In this document: positions 20,390-31,607 of the stretch, in pieces
Layout of the letters: every line of letters begins with the position of its first letter
Numbering within the stretch: position 1 is the stretch's first letter
DNA from: Triglochin maritima
Lineage: Eukaryota; Streptophyta; Magnoliopsida; Alismatales; Juncaginaceae
NCBI GenBank assembly: GCA_963682175.1
Contig: OY821771.1
Span: 14,321,001-14,385,000, forward strand
Direction: 5' to 3'
Length of the DNA: 64,000 nucleotides
Translations under genes and position numbers: made by a program
The notes under the pieces: generated by a model
Databases searched by the model: none
What the model saw: only the letters and a program-made list of their open reading frames with translations
Told to the model about the DNA's origin: nothing

Positions 20390-21267
20390 TTAGTTCGTCA
20401 GCATGTTTCTGATGAAATAGCGAGCCCATCGGTCGCGAGTTTCATCGAGCTCTTGTTGCGAGAATGGATCACTATTTTTTGGGAAAACCTATCAAAAAAT
20501 TACAAGTGTGTTGAATATTAATAACTAAATATTGAAACTACAATTGAATATACAATTGAATAACGATCTACATTACCTCGGTTAGACATACGTCTTGAGT
20601 TGCCACATCGAGGATTTCCTCCATGTATCTCATCACGTAGTAACCGCATTCCGTATTTCCAACCTGCTTCCGGTACTACAAACATAGGAATTCGCTAAAT
20701 ATTTGTTCCTAACTTAATTAACAAAAATGGGATAGAACGTACTCTCATTCCATGCCATGTTATTCCTGATTTTGTGGTTGTTCTCCTACCACCTAAAGCT
20801 CTGTAAACCTTAATTCCATTTCCAGCTTTTAAATTGTACAACTTCAACACCGCTGACAATCTAGTGAATTTGGTACAATTCTTATACAACGGCTTCTCAT
20901 TGTCACTCAACAAATTACCAAGTAAATCGGGGTTGGACGAAAACTTTTCAGCCATATCCTGAACCATTTCCTCTAAGTGATCTTCCACACTAACATCTTC
21001 TCCATCATTCTTGGAACGACTACATGATTCATTTTCGCCGTGCCATATCCACCGTCTGTAATTTGGGTCGAAACCTTTCTCAAACAAATGATCTTTCATT
21101 TTCCGAAAAGTCAACACTGACATATTATGACACTTATTGCACGGACAATACGCCATGTCGCTGTCTTTCATTTTCTTAGAATGTTTTTTGGCAACCTCTA
21201 AGAACATATTCACTCCGTTCTCATATTCATCACTCAATCTGTTTGAAACTATCCACTCTCGATCCAT
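20390..21267 (-). CDS. Chimeric CACTA protein: transposase-associated domain plus Ulp1-like tail
   Basis: Three exons on the minus strand: 21267-20743, 20675-20577, 20488-20390. They total 723 nt (240 aa) with GT-AG introns, all phase 0. Residues 3-80 match the transposase-associated domain of TNP2-type CACTA transposases: NRLSDEYENGV, CPCNKC (Cys41, 43, 46), DHLFEKGF, WIWHGE. Residues near 130-150 read FTRLSAVLKLYNLKAGNG, still TNP2 N-terminal. The frame then passes into a C48 (Ulp1-like) tail: GITWHGMR, then YRKQVGNTECGYYVMRYMEE with the Gln179 and Cys185 expected in that active site, ending FSQQELDETRDRWARYF. The TNP2 catalytic core and the Ulp1 His/Asp part are absent. It looks like an internal-deletion fusion of two genes whose frame survived. 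Protease activity is unlikely; DNA or protein binding by the N-terminal domain is possible. Confidence 0.8.
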
Positions 21268-21530
21268 TTCAATCTAAACAGAGGCAAAAATGATAGTTAT
21301 TATTGCAGAACATAAATAAAATTTCAATTTAAAAGAATGTGTACGTAGATGAGAAGATTCGGAGACATTAAGATGAGAAAAGAATGACTCAGAGGAGAAG
21401 AGATGAAGTCCTTAATCTAGCGTGGAATAAGGAAGGTTAGAAATCTAACTAAACAATCAAGGCCAAAACAAACCTAAAGTCCACTATAGGTCCTTAGTAA
21501 TAGACGACGCCTAACTTCGAGGTCCCACCG

Positions 21531-21735
21531 AGGACCACTAGTCTGTAGGAAATCAAGAACCCGGAGGTCCCTAATATCTCAGGGAGACTAGATGGGCAAC
21601 GACGTTCAGGCCGAAAGGGTCTTAAACATCGAGGACCACTAATCTATAGGAAATCAAGAACCCGGAGGTTCCTAAAATCTCAGGGAGACTAGATGGGCAA
21701 CGACATTCAGGCCATAACGGTCTTAAACGGTTTCC
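21531..21735. repeat. 101-bp tandem duplication
   Basis: Two copies of an about 101-bp unit beginning AGGACCACTA (21531 and 21632), differing at a handful of positions, lie between the CACTA gene and the element's right half. Confidence 0.85.
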
Positions 21736-23344
21736 TCTCCTTAATGCGTCCGAAAATCCTAGGGGCCAACGTCTAATTGATTTTATTAAGGCTCTTTTAT
21801 TAAGTGGTTTTTGGGCCAAGGAAAGGGTGATGAAATCCCCCACCTCATCTCCTATAGGTGACTGCCCCCTAAGTGTTTTTCATACCTTAATCTAACAAAC
21901 AACACACCAAACAAACACTCACCTCACTCTTGTTACAATGCAAGTCCTACTAACTAATGCGTGCTTTCTAATGAATGATGAGTGAAAGATAGTACGTACC
22001 TTACGCCAGCAATCTACGACAGAAAGCGTAAATAATAGAAAATACAATGCATGCAAATCCTATATGATGAATGACTTAACAAATATTGTCTAATCTTTTG
22101 CTTTGGGTTATTAAAGGCCAAGTTGTTTAAGGGGGGCAATGAGTTATTATAAACTAAACATTTAACTAAACAAAATAAGTTTTTTTCAGCATAAATAAAC
22201 ATAAATAAACATTTAACTAGACAAAACATAAATAAACACAAATAAATGTATGAACTCACTATACTAAAGATTTATTCTAATTTGGACACTTTTTATGCAA
22301 ACCCATAGAAAACTACACATGTCGTCAACGAGGGACCGTCGACGAGGGCCAATTCTAATTTGGTCCTAGTCCTGTTAATCAAAGATGTTATTTCCAATTG
22401 ACCCATTGATGTAAAGTACAATCAATAATATGCAATTTCAGAATAAATAAGTAATACAAATAGCTAAAATAACCAATTTGATTTAATCCATGTTAATCCA
22501 AATGCCAAAAATAGTTTAACCTTCTATTCGTTGGAAAGTGACATTCACGAGCTACTACATGTAGGCCGAAAAAGAGTATGTATCATCCTTATCCGTTGTT
22601 GATAAAAAAAAAGATATTGGTCCTGTCCTGTGCCATCATTAGACTAATGATATATGTGATCCACCGAACAACATGACCATGACTTGCAAAAGAGTGGTAG
22701 TAAACTGACGTAGGAAAACAACAAGATGGAAAATATTTAATTTTACAGCCTATTATTTGACATCTTGAATTGTAACCCATTTATAATATGATGGACCCCC
22801 ATCTTAACGGGAAACTTCTCCCATTGAGAAAAGTTGGAACAACAAATTCCATTAAGTTCATTTTCAAGAGAATCCGTTTTTTGCTACTGATCATATTTCA
22901 ATGTGACAGGTTGGAGTTATGGTTCAACAAGCAGTTAGCAAACGACATGGTAAATGCTTGCTCGAACTCAGTGGAAATAATGCCATTATAGTAATGGGTG
23001 ATTTCAACCTAGCTCTTTGGCTTTTCCTTACAAATTACGACCTCCTAGCCGACTTTTTAGCACTACCATGACACTCGGTAGTCTTGTATATACCTTCATG
23101 ATGTGGCTGGCTATTGAAAACATTTTTCGTCTATCAAACACCAACTTACATGTGGAGAGAGACGGAGGAAGACGGGGGAAGAAGGAGAAGAGGGCCGGAG
23201 ATGTGGAGGAGAGTTTGGGAGCTCGCTGCGGTGCCGGAGACGGTGCGGATCGGTCGGAGGTTGGTCGCGGAGGAGAGTTCGGTCGCGGGACGGCTAGGGT
23301 TTGGGTGGGTTTTGCCTGAAATGAATGAAAGAAAACCGTCTGTC
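21736..23344. other. Noncoding interior of the inner CACTA
   Basis: AT-rich sequence without recognisable transposase. Around 23150-23310 it turns GC-rich with purine runs, like the leader region at 27970-28230 of another CACTA in this window. Short frames here are not convincing genes. Confidence 0.5.
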
Positions 23345-23660
23345 CGATTTCTTTAAGACCTATAGACGTCGGATGTTATATAACACCGACGTCTATACCT
23401 CGACGTCTATGTGGATAGACTATAGACGTCGGACATCATCTACGACCGACGTCTATAGGCCGACGTCTATACCCTATAGACGTCGGACTTACAAGGTACT
23501 AAAACACCGACGTCTAAAGGTCGACGTCTATACCCTATAGACGTCGGTCCAATGTGTTATTCCCACACCCGACGTCTATGGTGTCGCATAGACGTCGGCT
23601 TCCATTCCAGCCGACGTCTATCCCCACTAGACGTCGGTTGTTGTAACGGCCGACGTTTAT
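23345..23660. repeat. Right subterminal CACTA repeats
   Basis: Alternating TAGACGTCGG and CCGACGTCTA(TA) motifs, often bracketing 10-15 bp, mirror the left subterminal array. Confidence 0.85.
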
Positions 23661-23850
23661 TGGGCGACGAGTAAAGCCAATTCTGCACTAGTGATATACG
23701 GTGACCGACGTCTATACCTTCAAATAATAATAATAAATACATTACGGCCTATAGACGTCGGCCACCCTATAAAACCGACATCTATACCTTTAAATAATAA
23801 TAAAAATATAGATTACAACCTATAGACGTCGACTACCTATAGATTTCAAT

Positions 23851-24210
23851 ACGCCACTGGCGGATCACTTTTGTCCGATTGCCTCCAAATTTTGACCGCG
23901 ACTTTATTTTACATAATAAACACGTGGGGTGCACCCAAAGCTGTTGGTTTGAGCCCGTTTGGTTTTAATTGTTGATCTACTCCTCAGGTTATGGATTTTT
24001 ATGGCACAATATATTTCTTTACACTTTGGTCCCTCTGGGGTTTTACTTGGGTCATTCCTGATTTGCGATCCAGTCTTTGTGCATTACAAATAGGTCCAGA
24101 AGTCTTCAATTCAGTCAATTCTCGTTGCAGTCAGGTCCTTTTTGCTCCTTTTTCTCTTCGTTATTACCTAACACCTAAAACATTACAACAAACACTCGAG
24201 TAGCAAACTT
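23851..24210. repeat. Diverged fragment related to the solo-LTR family
   Basis: GCCACTGGCGGATC, then CACGTGGGGTGCACCC, then a Leu- and Phe-rich, pyrimidine-rich tail. The same landmarks occur in order in the solo LTR at 40226 (41115-41270), and the tail is like 30110-30260. It probably ends the outer CACTA on this side. Confidence 0.45.
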
Positions 24211-24700
24211 TTAGGGTAAAATAAAGGATATATATAGCATGAATGTAATGTATGATATGCTACTGTAATCACACATGGTCTGTCTTCTCTTTTCCCAAGA
24301 CTTCTTGTAGTACCTCATTCTCGATCACCTCAGTGACCTTTCAACCTAGAACACTCTTCTTGCTCTTGAAACAATATATGTTGTTTGAATTTTTTACTGG
24401 CCAATTCTTGTGTCTCAACCTAAAAAGATTTACAAGACTTACGAATATTTATAGTTCAAAGTAACACTTAATTTGGACATGTAAAAAATCAAAATGTACC
24501 ATTTTCGATTGATTTGAATAACACAAAGCCATCTTCTCAATTTTGGGGAGAGGTGTGCTGATTTGGTTTTCATCCATCTAATTATTTAATAAAAATTAAA
24601 CAATGTAAATTAATTAGGATGTTATAATAAAGTTCGTGAAAAATCCATATTTATCTAACTACGTATTAGAACCAAAAAATTAAAACAACTAAATAACATT
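24211..24700. other. AT-rich gap, no gene recognised
   Basis: I see no coding, RNA or repeat signature here. It may be the 3' part of the CACTA element whose gene starts at 26.9 kb. Confidence 0.4.
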
Positions 24701-24709
24701 AAAACTTAC

Positions 24710-26930
24710 ATGAAGTTTTGCCTCGTTCGCAAAAGTTTTTAATCCCGTCATGTGGTTCATCTTCTTGCAGCCTCGATTGATATTGTTCGTTAAGAAATTT
24801 TTCTACAATTAATGAAAATAGTTTAAGGTTAAGATGTGATATTACAAGTACAAAATCAAATGTTTAAAGACCATAAATGTTAATACCTTTGCATTTTCAG
24901 TGTTCCATTCACCACACTGAATGATGAATTGGTCATGATGAACCTGTGGATCACCTCTCGAGCTCAAATATGCAGCATGTTCTTCATTGATCTCGAAATG
25001 CATGTAGTATCTTTTCTTTACTGAATATCGGTAATCCCTAAAAAACCATTGATTTTTTTGAAGCAGTAGTGCCAAGTGTTTACACCCCATATCAAAATGA
25101 TCCTATGAATAACAGATAAACATTTGTTAGTACATCATATTAACGTTCATGTATTAAATCTAAAAAAAATAAATGAAGACGTACCATGATTGACATCATA
25201 TCATGAATATATTTGTGTCTTATATCTTTTATTTTTTGCCTAAGAAATGCTACGTAACAAGTTTTATATTTAAGTTTCAGGAATAAATAGGTTTGAGAAG
25301 AAGATACTCAAAAAAGACTTAAAAGCAAGGAAAATGACTGAATAACAAGACTTATGGATTAAGATGCAAGAGAGAAGGACCCGGATGTAAACCAAAAGGA
25401 CCAATGAGCAAATTAAGAAGCTCCACACCATCATGAGGAGTATTTTGGCAATTAGATCTGGGCTCAAACATCAACAACCAAATTGGATTCATCAAACATC
25501 GAGCAATCAAGCCAGCAACGAACCACCGAAATCCAGACTTGATCACAGACATCCAGGCCGCCAATTGGCGGTCCAAATGTCTCCAAATGATTCATGGTTT
25601 AGTCAGGTGTTCAATTATGTTGTTTTATGTCCATTTATAGTATGTGTTTAGTCCCATACCGGAGGATTATCCTCAGTTATCTTTTTATATGACTATAAAT
25701 AGAACACTTCCTCCTCATTTGTATTTATCCATTGCTTGGTGGCATTCTCTCTACTTAGAGTAAGCATTGTAGAAAAACTCAAGTGGAGAAGAATGCTACT
25801 TCTAATGTAAGTCATGTAAATAAAATAATTTTCTTAGTTAGTTTTATATTGTCTCTTTCAATTCTTGCATGCTTAGTTTAATTTTGTTTTGTCTTCTTTT
25901 CTTAATGAGTAGTGAGTAGTTTCATCCCCCTTTGGGGGTGGAGATGATGTACATATATGTTGGGAAGTTTGGATGTTTGATGAATTTTTGATTGTGTGGA
26001 CTTGCATGTTTATATGTTCATCGGGGGTGTTTTAATCATCTACATGTTGGAGGATTTTTGATGAGTTTTGTCATAAGATTTAGACACTACCTATGCTTAG
26101 TTTCCTCGTGTTTATTGACTGAAATTTCCTGTTGAATATGCTACACGTTAGTTATGTGTTTGTATTTGTGTTTGTTTGCTTGCTTGATTGAAGAAACTTT
26201 GTTTTGATGGGTTGTTCTTCACATGAGTTCATTGTTTTTGAAGAGTCTTGCCATATCTTTAGAGATTTCTTATGTTAAGCCTAGTCTTATGCTAATCAAG
26301 TAGTAATTGCCGATAGGTTTTGTCAAAATCTTTAGACACTTCCTATGCATGAAGACACACACATGACACACACACATACATGCTTACATGCGTCATTAAT
26401 CACTTATTTCACTTCATATATATGTGCACACACTCCACCCCTCAGGGGTTTCCATTCCTGATTTCCAGCTTGCTTCTATTAGTCACTTAGTTTAGTTTTA
26501 TTTCGTCTCGTGCTTTGGTCTTCTTTGTTTATTTCGTGGTAGTTTAGCGTAGTTTAGTTTAATCAACTTATTCTCCCTTTTTTCCCACTTGCCTTCGAAC
26601 GAACCAGAGTGGACACACCTCCCTGTAGATCGGCCCGTATTTGTCACATCTTCACCGACGTTGTGCACTTGCGGTATTTAAAACGAACACATCATACCAC
26701 AAGAAGATCCCACGAATCTACAAATGTTTGACAACTTTGATGTGACATCTTAATATGCAGTGACCACAACTCAAGCTGCTTAGCTAACAATGTCAATGTC
26801 GCGTTCAACTCCTCTCCACACGGTCCAACCAGGACAAAGTACTCATTCAATTCTACTTGAAACCGATGACCGACAGAAGGAATAAGATAAAACCTCTGGT
26901 TGGCCCTCGACCTCTCTTTGTAGAATAGTC
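24710..26930 (-). pseudogene. Ptta/En/Spm-type CACTA gene split by a solo LTR
   Basis: Three blocks on the minus strand read in order. Block 1 (about 26930-26700) gives ANQRFYLIPSVGHRFQVELNEY and LVGPCGEELNATLTLLAKQLEL, like the conserved start of plant Ptta/En/Spm proteins. Block 2 (25090-24842 and slightly upstream) gives WFFRDYRYSVKKRYY and GDPQVHHDQFIIQCGEWNTENAK. Block 3 (about 24810-24710) gives KFLNEQYQSRLQEDEPHDGIKNF, matching the family's NK-x-NR...H-x-GSKSF block. A solo LTR (25187-26694) separates blocks 1 and 2. Family membership is from pattern recall. It belongs to a CACTA element whose 5' end lies near 28451. Confidence 0.6.
25187..26694 (-). mobile_element. Solo LTR B, TSD TACCA
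   Basis: In minus orientation it starts TGATGTGTTCGTTTTAAA and ends GATGTCAATCA. It is bounded by exact 5-bp copies TACCA at 25182-25186 and 26695-26699. Near its start is the family signature ACCGCAAGTGCAC followed by GGTGAAGATGTGACAAATACGG. No internal retrotransposon sequence is present, so it is a solo LTR of 1508 bp. Confidence 0.88.
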
Positions 26931-27435
26931 TTCAGAAATCAAAGTTTTTAATCTCTAAGTATATCCAAGATACTTATTACAAGCATCATCATCACTCTTC
27001 TCCATCCAATATTAAATCATTGCTCAACAAAATCTCACATCCAAATATTAATACAAAAGGCATATGAAAGTCCTAATATTGATTTAATATTGGAAGCCTC
27101 ACATCTTTTCTCAACAAAACCTCGCATCCTAATCTTGATTTAAGTGATGGTTTGAACCCTAAAAAGAACATCGTAATATTGATCAGTGTGCAAATGAATA
27201 AAAATATATCCTAAGTGCATTTGAAAGTCGTCTGATTTCTATTTTATTTTGAAGCCTAAACTATATTTTGATAAGAATTTAGTTCTAATACACTGTCACA
27301 ATGACTTTGACTTCATGTAATATATAACTCGTTCTACTCATTTTTGCAGTTATAATGATAGTTTGATCTAAATAAGTTATTTGACAACCATTTCTTGCAA
27401 TCCACAGGTTATTATATATTTGCCTCAATCCATCT
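26931..27435. other. AT-rich stretch without recognised content
   Basis: Probably intron or leader of the minus-strand CACTA gene. Two loosely similar segments (around 27010-27080 and 27090-27150, both with AATATTGATTTAA and CCTCACATC) suggest an old duplication. Confidence 0.35.
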
Positions 27436-27790
27436 AAAGTGGTGCATTTGGTTTGGTAAGGCTTTAATTAAAGTGTCGTGTCACACCAATCTTCGTTACA
27501 ACACAATCAATCAAATTAAATAACTCAAACATAACAACTCAAGTGGTGCAATTGATTTTGTAAGGCTTTAAATTAAAGTGTTGTGTCACAACAATCTTCG
27601 TAACAACTAAATCAATCAAACTAAATAACTCAAACATAAGAACTTAAGTGGTGCATTTGGTTTTGTAAGGCTTTAAATTAAAGTGTTGTGTCACACCAAT
27701 CTTCGTAACAACTAAATCAATCAAACTAAAAAATTGAAACATAACAACTCGAGTGGTGCATTTGGTTTTGTAAGGCTTTGACAAAGCATA
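27436..27790. repeat. Tandem repeat, about 105-bp unit
   Basis: The unit beginning AAGTGGTGCATTTGG recurs at about 27436, 27541, 27646 and 27751; the fourth copy is partial. Each contains GGCTTTAAATTAAAGTG and CACCAATCTTCGTAACAAC. Confidence 0.88.
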
Positions 27791-27959
27791 AGACATTAAA
27801 TAAGCAAAAGCACGAAAAATACATTTCACCATCTTCATCATGTAAATAGCCATCAAAAACTTCATCCAAGCACATAAACAACTCAATCCATCAAACTAAA
27901 TAACTCAATCTAATCAAAACATAAACTTATCACAAAATTCATCACTTTCCTCACAAAAA

Positions 27960-28451
27960 TTTAAAAACAACTGAAATAAAAAATTACTTTGCCGGCAGAA
28001 CTGGACCGGAGTGGGCGGCGTGGAGGTGTCTAGTGGACTCTCGACGATGAGGTGGGGGCGGCGAGAGGGAGGAGACGGAGCATGAAGACAATGCTGGGGC
28101 GTGGAGACAACGGGGCGGGGTAGACAGTGACGCGTCTAGCGGCGATGGGTTGAGCGTGCGAGCGGTGGAATTTGGAAGGCACGGCGACAGAAATGTAGGG
28201 GGAGAAGTTAGGGTTTGGTCGGGTGAAGTCGGGGTTTTCTACCCTAAATGTCCAGCTTGCCTATAGAAATTCTGTCAGCATGCTAAAATTGGCACGTGCA
28301 GAGCACGTGCAAAAGGAATCAGGTGCGAACAAAAAAAATGCACCCGCGTCAAAGGAAATGTTGTCTTGCCGATGGAAATTCTGTCGGAATGACAGGCCGA
28401 CGGAATTTCCGTCGGCATGTCTTCGTCGATAAAGGCCATTTTGTTCTAGTG
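27960..28451 (-). mobile_element. 5' end of a CACTA element with GCCGACGGAA repeats
   Basis: It ends at 28451 with CATTTTGTTCTAGTG, the complement of a CACTA-type terminus. Just inside are inverted motifs GCCGACGGAATTTCCGTCGGC and diverged copies. A GC-rich leader follows (27970-28230). The Ptta/En/Spm gene on the minus strand would start from this end. The other terminus was not found. Confidence 0.65.
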
Positions 28452-28489
28452 ATTTTCAAAGATTCTTGTGTTTCGTAGTAGGACAATCT

Positions 28490-31400
28490 TATACTGCCAA
28501 CTTCCCAAGGCGAATTTGTTTCAGATGGCAGAAAAGATATTTTGATTGTAGCCTTGGGGAAAGAGGAACATGTTGGAGAGTATGTGGTGTCGGTAGTCAA
28601 ATAGTACTATGACAATATTTTGGGTCATCCTCCTCGAACCGTAGTAGGAAAGGATTGCGAAGAAAAGATCCATATGCTGCAAGAACAAATGCATGGCTAT
28701 GGTACTTAATAAATTAAGTACACTACCTGATATGACCACACCTATTCAGACACAATGAAGTACTGTAGGAAGCGTGAATTCAGAAAATGAATGCCTAATT
28801 CCAATCTGATTGATTCGTTTTATATTAAACCGCAAGTGCACGACCGCGTTGAAACGGTGACAAATACGGGTCGATCCACAGGGAGGTGTGTCGACTTTTG
28901 GTTTTTTCGAATGCGAGGGTAAAGAAAGGAGAGAAAAGTTGGTTACACTAAACTGCATTAAGATGCAAAAGGAAATGAATATAAGCAATAAAACTAAACC
29001 CCATAGGGGGTAGAGAAATAATGTGAATATAAAGATGTGTGTGTGTGTTCAATTATGCTCCTCACAACATGTAGTGCATGAAATCATAAAACTAAATCCA
29101 ATTTTGCCTCCACGTGAATTAAGATAAGACTATATCATTAAAGCATACAAGACAAAATTGGAATGAAGCTAAATGAACTCATGTATAAAGACTAGACCCT
29201 ACTATACCTCCACATGAATTAAGATAAGACTATATCATTAAAACATACAAGACATTAACCAAGGTAAAGGCAACAAGAGTACATACACTACAAATTGTGT
29301 TTCCAATATTAATTCCATCCATATCCTCACCTTATTATTCGCCATAAAATAGGTCAACTAATCTAAGCATAAGCTAAGCTTCATTCAAGAGCATTAACAT
29401 ATCAAAGATAAGAGTGAAATCTCATTAGATGGTTATGGAAATCATATAAGGCTCAAGGGATTAAGATAACACACACCTAATACACTACATGATCATATCA
29501 CATATTTCTCCACCCCCCAAATGGGGATGGAACTACTCACTAATCATTACACTACCTACATTAACAAAATGAAACATTATACTGAAAGGAAATTTAACTA
29601 AGCAAGAAAGGAGTATTGAAAAAGCTTAAAAGGAAAGGAAAGACTAAACAAGCATGCACAAATTAAAAGACAAGATTAAAAGAAACTAGAACAATTATTT
29701 TATTAACAATGACTCACATTGAAGGTAGTATTTTCTCCACCTTGAGTTTTGCTTCAAGGCTTACTCCTTAGCAGAGAGAATACCACTAAGCAATGGGTGA
29801 TTTACAATAGAAGGTGAAGAGTTCTATTTATAGCCAAAGAAAAAGACAATCCGGGACAATCCCCCGATGTGGGACTAAACAAATACCAGAAATGGACTAA
29901 ATACACACTAATACGCGACCCACCAAAATCTTAGCGGATTTGGGCCAAAACAGATCGCCAATTCGCGGTCTTGGACCGCCAATTGGCGGTCTATATGGTC
30001 CGGATCACGCTGGATTTTATTCTGGGCTTTTCTGGATGTCTTTGTTGGTCTTTGATGCATCTACTTCACTTGTTGGAGCTCCGATCCGAATAGAATTGCC
30101 AAAATACTCCCCATGATGGTGTGGAGTTTTCTGTTTTGCTCTTTGGTGCTTCGGTCTTACGTTCAGGTCCTTCTCCCTTGCATCTTAGTTCCCAGGTCTC
30201 ACAATTAAGTCATTTTTCCCTGCTTTTGGGTCCATTCATGCTTCATCTCTTCAAACCTATTTATTTCTGAAATTCAAACATAAATCTCGTCACGTAGCAT
30301 TGCTTAGGTGTAAGATAATGGATATAAGATACAAATATAAGCATGAAATGATGTCAATCACAATCCATAAGGAAACAAAATTAGAAATAATAAAGAAGGC
30401 AATGTTATTACATTTGAATTTTATAACTCCCTAATTGTAGATATATTGCTCGTGTTATTTTATTCTAATAATATTTCTTTGTGTTTCGGAATTAGGATAT
30501 TGTTCCATTGTCAAAATCATCCTCCTAAGGAGTTGTGTGACAAGATACCTTTGCCTTCGGATTGCAAAATATTGTACATATATTCTTGTAAAGGATAAAT
30601 CTGTAGATTCTACAATAAAAGGTGTTACGTCGAAAGAAATGATAGTCCAAACAACCGAGGGCGGCATAGAAGACCTGGTATTTGTCTGCCTAAGTGATGT
30701 CATACAGTTTCTGAAGATGGAAACATTAATGTGTATAACAATCATTTAGGTTCACTTGAAGTAAGTCATTGTTGTTTTTTTTCGTACATTTTTATGTTAC
30801 ATTTAAATTTTAATGATGTACTTTTCATACCATATTTGGAGAAGTAAGTAGCTCATTACATTTTATAATACATTCAATTTCATAATATTTCATTTGGGAA
30901 TCATAAAGAAGATTAGCATTGATCTAATTGATGAAGTAATTTAACATGAGTTATTTTCAATGGACATTGGATGTTAGTTGTAGTAGATCCGTTTACGTGG
31001 ACGGCCTACTGGTTTAATCATTTGGCATCGAAGAAACCCAGGGAATGTTTTTTGAAAATTATTCAAACGTAAGTTATTTAGAATAATTCTATTCATATTC
31101 TAAGTCAATTTGTTGTTATTGAATGTGTGAATCCATTTTCGAACATTTACATATTTTGGTAGGGGCCTTGAGGTCTATCAAATTTTGTGTGGTGGAAGGC
31201 CTGCAACAGAAAAGAAAGTATCTTGGGTTGAAATGTTGGTAAGATGATCCAATAATGTTTGTTTTGATAATACACATTATACTTTGCATTAAAAAAATTC
31301 TAATATAAATGGCATCTTAATTGTAGTACCGTAAACAAGTTGAAATTGCTGAATGTGGTTACTACATAATGAAGTATATGGACGAACTTGTTGAGAAAAG

Positions 31401-31607
31401 AATGTCAGTGGGAGATTTAAATTTGGTAAATTTTGATATTGATCTTTGTTACGTTATATATGTTTTGTGACACAATTTATATGTTAATAAATGAGTTTGT
31501 TTACTCTTTAGTCGTTCAAAGATTCCCTTGAACTGTCAGGAAGAGATAAACATGACGCAAGAGAAGTGATCTTCTTTTCTCATCAGCTTATGATGTTAGC
31601 AACTTAA
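28490..31607 (+). pseudogene. CACTA-linked gene with C48 (Ulp1-like) tail, split by solo LTR C
   Basis: Plus-strand blocks in order are as follows. At 28500-28790: FVSDGRKDILIVALGKEEHVGEYV, typical of the segment ahead of the protease domain in CACTA proteins. Then solo LTR C. At 30455-30749: SDVIQFLKMETL-like. At 30978-31069: VVDPFTWTAYWFNHL. At 31162-31238: GLEVYQILCGG and KKVSWVEML. At 31327-31425: YRKQVEIAECGYYIMKYMDEL, with the Gln and Cys of the C48 site. At 31512-31607: a terminal exon ending in TAA. Most joins look like GT-AG introns, and the intron just before YRKQ is at the same place as in the chimeric gene at 20.4 kb. Stops and frame changes in the first two blocks make it a pseudogene. 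Confidence 0.7.
28807..30360 (+). mobile_element. Solo LTR C, TSD CAATC
   Basis: Starts TGATTGATTCGTTTTA, ends GATGTCAATCA, with exact CAATC at 28802-28806 and 30361-30365. It carries the signature AAACCGCAAGTGCACG and GGTCGATCCACAGGGAGG near its start. 1554 bp with no internal coding region. Confidence 0.92.

Larger units (their letters stand above)
19638..23693 (-). mobile_element. Inner CACTA (En/Spm) element with ATA target duplication
   Basis: The left end CACTACTACAGAA (19638) and right end TTCTGCACTAGTG (to 23693) are inverted. The 3-bp duplication ATA is at 19635-19637 and 23694-23696. Both ends carry arrays of TAGACGTCGG and its complement CCGACGTCTA, spaced as inverted pairs (about 19660-20000 and 23345-23660). 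Inside is one spliced gene on the minus strand (20390-21267) and a GC-rich leader-like region at 23150-23310. At 4.06 kb it is short for an autonomous CACTA, and the main TNP2 transposase core is missing. Confidence 0.88.
19238..23850. mobile_element. Outer CACTA element, interrupted
   Basis: The left terminus CACTAGTGCAGAA at 19238 is followed by ACGTCGG / CCGACGT subterminal motifs. After the inner CACTA element (19638-23693) the same kind of motif resumes (ACCGACGTCTATACC, from about 23700 to 23835). The right terminus is not found: near 23850 the sequence changes to an LTR-like fragment. No transposase gene can be assigned to this outer layer. Confidence 0.6.

Noticed and set aside
23017..23356. 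Arg/Gly-rich frames near the right end of the inner CACTA
   Set aside because: They match the purine-rich leader found in CACTA elements and have no protein signature in either frame.
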